This document shows, in pieces, positions 7,267 to 10,017 of a DNA stretch of 10,017 bases. The notes under the pieces were generated by a model. The model was not told the DNA's origin, did no database searches, and saw only the letters and a program-made list of their open reading frames with translations. Location: positions 1 to 10,017 of the forward strand of contig JAEZGP010000704.1 in NCBI GenBank assembly GCA_023437285.1. The letters are read 5' to 3'. A program made the position numbers and the translations under genes. The first letter of the stretch is position 1; each line of letters begins with the position of its first letter. Origin of the DNA: Actinomycetes bacterium (lineage in GTDB: Bacteria > Actinomycetota > Actinomycetes > Mycobacteriales > Micromonosporaceae).

Positions 7267-9794
7267 CCGATCCCATGGACCCTGCGCTACGTGCCGCGCT
7301 GGGTCGCCTCGCCCGTGTCCCGCAACTGCTCGTCATCTGCGACTACGACGGAACCCTCGCCCCCATCGTCGACGACCCCACCAAGGCGGGGCCGCTGCCG
7401 GAGGCCGTCGCCGCCGTCCGCTCGCTGGCCAAGATGCCGCAGACCACCGTCGCCGTGGTCTCCGGCCGCGCCCTGCGCGACCTGGCCGCGCTGTCCCGCC
7501 TGCCCGCCGACATCCACCTGGTCGGCAGCCACGGCTCCGAGTTCGACATCGGCTTCGTGCAGCCCTTGGAGCCCGAGAAGCTGGAGCTGCGCGCAAGGAT
7601 GCTCGCCGCCCTGGAGGACATCGCCAGAGACCACCCCGGGGTACGCCTGGAGTCCAAGCCGGCCAGCGTCGCCCTGCACACCCGCAGGGCGGCCACGCCG
7701 GAGGTCGGCGCGGCGGCCGTCAACGCCGTCCGCTCCGGACCCGCCGCCTGGCCCGGGATCACGGCCACCGCCGGCAAGGAGGTCATCGAGCTGTCGGTGA
7801 TCTCGACGCACAAGGGCACCGCCGTCGACATCCTGCGTACCCAGTTCGGCGCGAGCGCGGTGCTGTTCATCGGCGACGACGTCACCGACGAGAACGCCTT
7901 CGGCCACCTGCGCGGCCCCGACATCGGCATCAAGATCGGACCCGGCGAGACGAAGGCCCGCTACCGCGTCGAGGACCCCGAGGAGGGCGTCCGCGCGCTC
8001 GCGCTGCTGCTGGAGACCCGCCGCCGCTGGCTATTCGCCGAACGCGCCGTGCCGATCGAGAACCACTCCATGCTCGCCAACGGGCGGACCGTCGCGCTGG
8101 TCACGCCGGGCGGACGGGTCACCTGGCTGTGCCACCCCCGCCCCGAGTCGTCGGCCGTCTTCGCCGACCTGCTCGGCGGCCCGACGGCCGGGCACTTCTC
8201 CGTGACCCCGGCCCGCGACGGGCAACTGCCGCTCAGCCAGCGGTACCGGGAAGGCACGATGACCCTGGAGACCCGCTGGTCGGGGCTCACCGTCACCGAC
8301 GCGCTCGTCGACGCCGACGGCCACGACACGCTCGTCCGGGTGCTGACCGGCACCGCCCGGGTGGCCGTCGAGTTCGCGCCCCGACCGGAGTTCGGCCAGG
8401 TCAACATCGGGCTGCAACCACTCGGCGACGGGCTGCTCGTGGTCGGCTCCAACCACCCGTACGCCCTGTACTCCCCCGGCGTCGACTGGGAGATCAGCTC
8501 GGACGGTCGCCAGCCGATCGCCCGCGCCGAACTCGACCTGTCGGCCCACGGCGGCCGGGTGGTCCTCGAACTGCGCATGGGCACCGACGACCTCGACGCG
8601 TCGGCGCTGTCCCTGGACAGCGTCGAGCGACGCTGGCGCGACTGGCTGGCCGGGCTACGGCTGCCGCTGCTCGCCCGCGACGAGATCGAACGCAGCGCGC
8701 TCGTGCTCCGCGCGCTGTGCCACGAGCCGACCGGCGCGATCCTCGCCTCCGCGACCACCTCGCTGCCCGAGGTGCTCGGCGGGGTACGCAACTGGGACTA
8801 CCGGTACTGCTGGCTGCGCGACGCCGCGATGACCGCCCGGGCCCTGGTCGACCTCGGCACGATCGACGAGGCCGCCGCGTTCCTGCGCTGGGTCGACCGG
8901 CGCATCGCCGACACCGACGGGCACCCCGAGCGGCTGCACCCCCTCTACGCCGTGGACGGGCACGAACTCGGCCCCGAGGCCGTCGTCGACACGTTGCCCG
9001 GGTACGCGGGCTCCCGGCCCGTACGGGTCGGCAACGCCGCCCACCGGCAGTTGCAGCTCGACGTGTTCGGCCCGATCGCCGACCTGATCGCGTGCGTCGC
9101 CGACACGCGCGGCCGGCTGGCCGACGAGGAGTGGCGGGTGCTGTGCGACATCGTCACGGCCGTCCAGCGGCGTTGGCACGAACCCGACCACGGCCTGTGG
9201 GAGGCGCGCATCCCGCCCCGCCACAACGTGTACTCCAAGGTGATGTGCTGGCTCGCGGTCGACCGCGCGCTGCGGGTGGCCGCCGACCACCGGGGCGAGG
9301 AGCGTCCCGACTGGGTCCAGCTGCGCGATCGCATCGGGGCGCACGTACTCGAACATGGTTGGCATGAGGGGGCCGGCGCGTTCACCGTCGCGTACGGCGA
9401 GCCGGAACTGGACGCGGCCGCGCTGTGGGTCGGGCTGTCCGGGCTGCTGCCCGTCGACGACCCCCGGTTCGTGGCCACCGTCCGCCGGGTGGAGGCCGAC
9501 CTGCGGGGTGGGGCAGTCGTCTACCGTTATCGATGGGATGATGGGCTGCCCGGCAACGAGGGCGGGTTCCACATCTGCACAGCGTGGCTGATCGAGGCGT
9601 ACCTGCGCACCGGCCGCCGCGCCGACGCGGAGGAGTTGTTCGCGCAGATGCTCGGTACGGCGGGGCCCACCGGACTGCTCCCGGAGCAGTACGATCCCCT
9701 CGCCGAGCGCGGGCTGGGCAACCTGCCCCAGGCGTACAGCCACCTCGGCCTGATCCGCTGCGCGCTGCTCCTGGACGGGGAGGTCAAGGACTGA
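7263..9794 (+). CDS. otsB: Bifunctional trehalose-6-phosphate phosphatase / GH15 glycoside hydrolase
   Basis: The 843-residue protein joins two enzymes. Residues about 15-252 are an HAD-type trehalose-6-phosphate phosphatase: DYDGT (27-31, nucleophile D27), VVSGR (65-69), GKEVIEL (171-177), HKG (183-185) and the metal-binding [10 protein letters not shown] (204-213). From about 264 a GH15 protein follows: N-terminal beta domain beginning [16 protein letters not shown] (265-280) with [10 protein letters not shown], then the (alpha/alpha)6 barrel from about 470 with the GH15 hallmark [14 protein letters not shown] (509-522). The expected general acid is E647 (HGLWEAR) and general base E808 (GLLPEQYDP). 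GH15 covers glucoamylases, glucodextranases and the mycobacterial trehalase, so the second activity may be trehalose or alpha-glucan hydrolysis. The GTG at 7263 overlaps the otsA stop; GGAGG (7251-7255) sits seven bases upstream. There is no signal peptide, so it is cytosolic. One continuous frame crosses the junction, so the fusion is real in this sequence. Confidence 0.95.
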   Translation: MTDPMDPALRAALGRLARVPQLLVICDYDGTLAPIVDDPTKAGPLPEAVAAVRSLAKMPQTTVAVVSGRALRDLAALSRLPADIHLVGSHGSEFDIGFVQPLEPEKLELRARMLAALEDIARDHPGVRLESKPASVALHTRRAATPEVGAAAVNAVRSGPAAWPGITATAGKEVIELSVISTHKGTAVDILRTQFGASAVLFIGDDVTDENAFGHLRGPDIGIKIGPGETKARYRVEDPEEGVRALALLLETRRRWLFAERAVPIENHSMLANGRTVALVTPGGRVTWLCHPRPESSAVFADLLGGPTAGHFSVTPARDGQLPLSQRYREGTMTLETRWSGLTVTDALVDADGHDTLVRVLTGTARVAVEFAPRPEFGQVNIGLQPLGDGLLVVGSNHPYALYSPGVDWEISSDGRQPIARAELDLSAHGGRVVLELRMGTDDLDASALSLDSVERRWRDWLAGLRLPLLARDEIERSALVLRALCHEPTGAILASATTSLPEVLGGVRNWDYRYCWLRDAAMTARALVDLGTIDEAAAFLRWVDRRIADTDGHPERLHPLYAVDGHELGPEAVVDTLPGYAGSRPVRVGNAAHRQLQLDVFGPIADLIACVADTRGRLADEEWRVLCDIVTAVQRRWHEPDHGLWEARIPPRHNVYSKVMCWLAVDRALRVAADHRGEERPDWVQLRDRIGAHVLEHGWHEGAGAFTVAYGEPELDAAALWVGLSGLLPVDDPRFVATVRRVEADLRGGAVVYRYRWDDGLPGNEGGFHICTAWLIEAYLRTGRRADAEELFAQMLGTAGPTGLLPEQYDPLAERGLGNLPQAYSHLGLIRCALLLDGEVKD

Positions 9795-9795
9795 C

Positions 9796-10017
9796 GTGTC
9801 GTCGCTCACCCCCCGGCTGGACGGCTACCGCGACCTAGAGCTGATCGCCCACGGCACCACGTCGCTGGTGTTCCGCGCCACGCAGGAGCGACTCAACCGT
9901 ACGGTCGCCATCAAGCTGCTGCTCGGCTCGGGGATGGACACGGGCGGCACCACGGAGGCCGCGATCGCCCGCGAGCTGGAGACGATGGTGCGCCTGTCCG
10001 CCCAGCCGCACATCGTG
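9796..10017 (+). CDS. Serine/threonine protein kinase, N-terminal part (cut by window end)
   Basis: Only the first 74 codons are present, and the frame is still open at the window edge. The visible part matches the N-lobe of a bacterial Pkn-type kinase: LDGYRDLELIAHGTTSLVFRATQ is strand 1, loop and strand 2; VAIK gives the ATP-anchoring Lys40; ARELETMVRLSAQPHIV fits helix C (probable salt-bridge E60) leading to the usual HPNIV strand. The nucleotide loop is degenerate: AHGTTSLV replaces GxGxxGxV, keeping one of three glycines. The GTG at 9796 lies one base after the otsB-GH15 stop, with AAGGA (9786-9790) five bases upstream, so it is probably cotranscribed with the trehalose genes. Catalytic-loop residues and any sensor domain lie outside the window, so activity and target cannot be judged. 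Confidence 0.82.
   Translation, partial: MSSLTPRLDGYRDLELIAHGTTSLVFRATQERLNRTVAIKLLLGSGMDTGGTTEAAIARELETMVRLSAQPHIV

Noticed and set aside
7990..8060. Sequencing error joining separate otsB and GH15 genes
   Set aside because: The junction reads through smoothly with normal codon use and a short plausible linker; no stop, start with Shine-Dalgarno, or frame change is seen there.
7232..9367. 711-residue ORF in another frame of the otsB-GH15 gene
   Set aside because: The product is almost entirely Arg, Pro, Gly and Ala, the usual out-of-frame product of high-GC coding DNA.

Overview
The window is high-GC DNA with GTG starts, GTGA start/stop overlaps and almost no AT-rich spacers. Together with the gene content (a GH20-type OtsA, an OtsB fused to a GH15 domain, EttA beside a hotdog thioesterase, a secreted M1 lipoprotein and a Pkn-type kinase) this points to an actinomycete, most likely of the Micromonosporaceae. 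That placement is inference from style and family resemblance, not from a search.

Layout. Positions 1-299 hold seven tandem units of about 42 bp, each centred on an imperfect palindrome; no gene is convincing there, and the array may run off the left edge. Positions 300-599 carry no supported gene. A lipoprotein M1 metallopeptidase (600-2111, +) follows and converges, with a 5-bp gap, on a YbjN-type protein (2117-2731, -). A 144-bp, relatively AT-rich spacer with small repeats separates that from a minus-strand operon read from right to left: ettA (5597-3921), a hotdog acyl-CoA thioesterase (3918-3499) and an unrecognised 208-residue protein (3502-2876). These three are joined by a 2-base gap and a 4-base GTGA overlap.

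A 262-bp divergent spacer (5598-5859) then leads into a plus-strand operon: otsA (5860-7266), a fused otsB-GH15 gene (7263-9794, GTGA overlap) and the first 74 codons of a Ser/Thr protein kinase (9796 to the window end, one base after the stop).

The right half is a trehalose unit. OtsA makes trehalose 6-phosphate from a nucleotide-glucose and glucose 6-phosphate, and the OtsB domain dephosphorylates it. The attached GH15 domain, which keeps its catalytic glutamates, could hydrolyse trehalose or a related glucan, so synthesis and breakdown may be encoded in one polypeptide. The kinase may belong to the same transcript. The left operon links a ribosome-associated ATPase with lipid or acyl-CoA housekeeping. 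The least explained element is the palindromic repeat array at the left edge.
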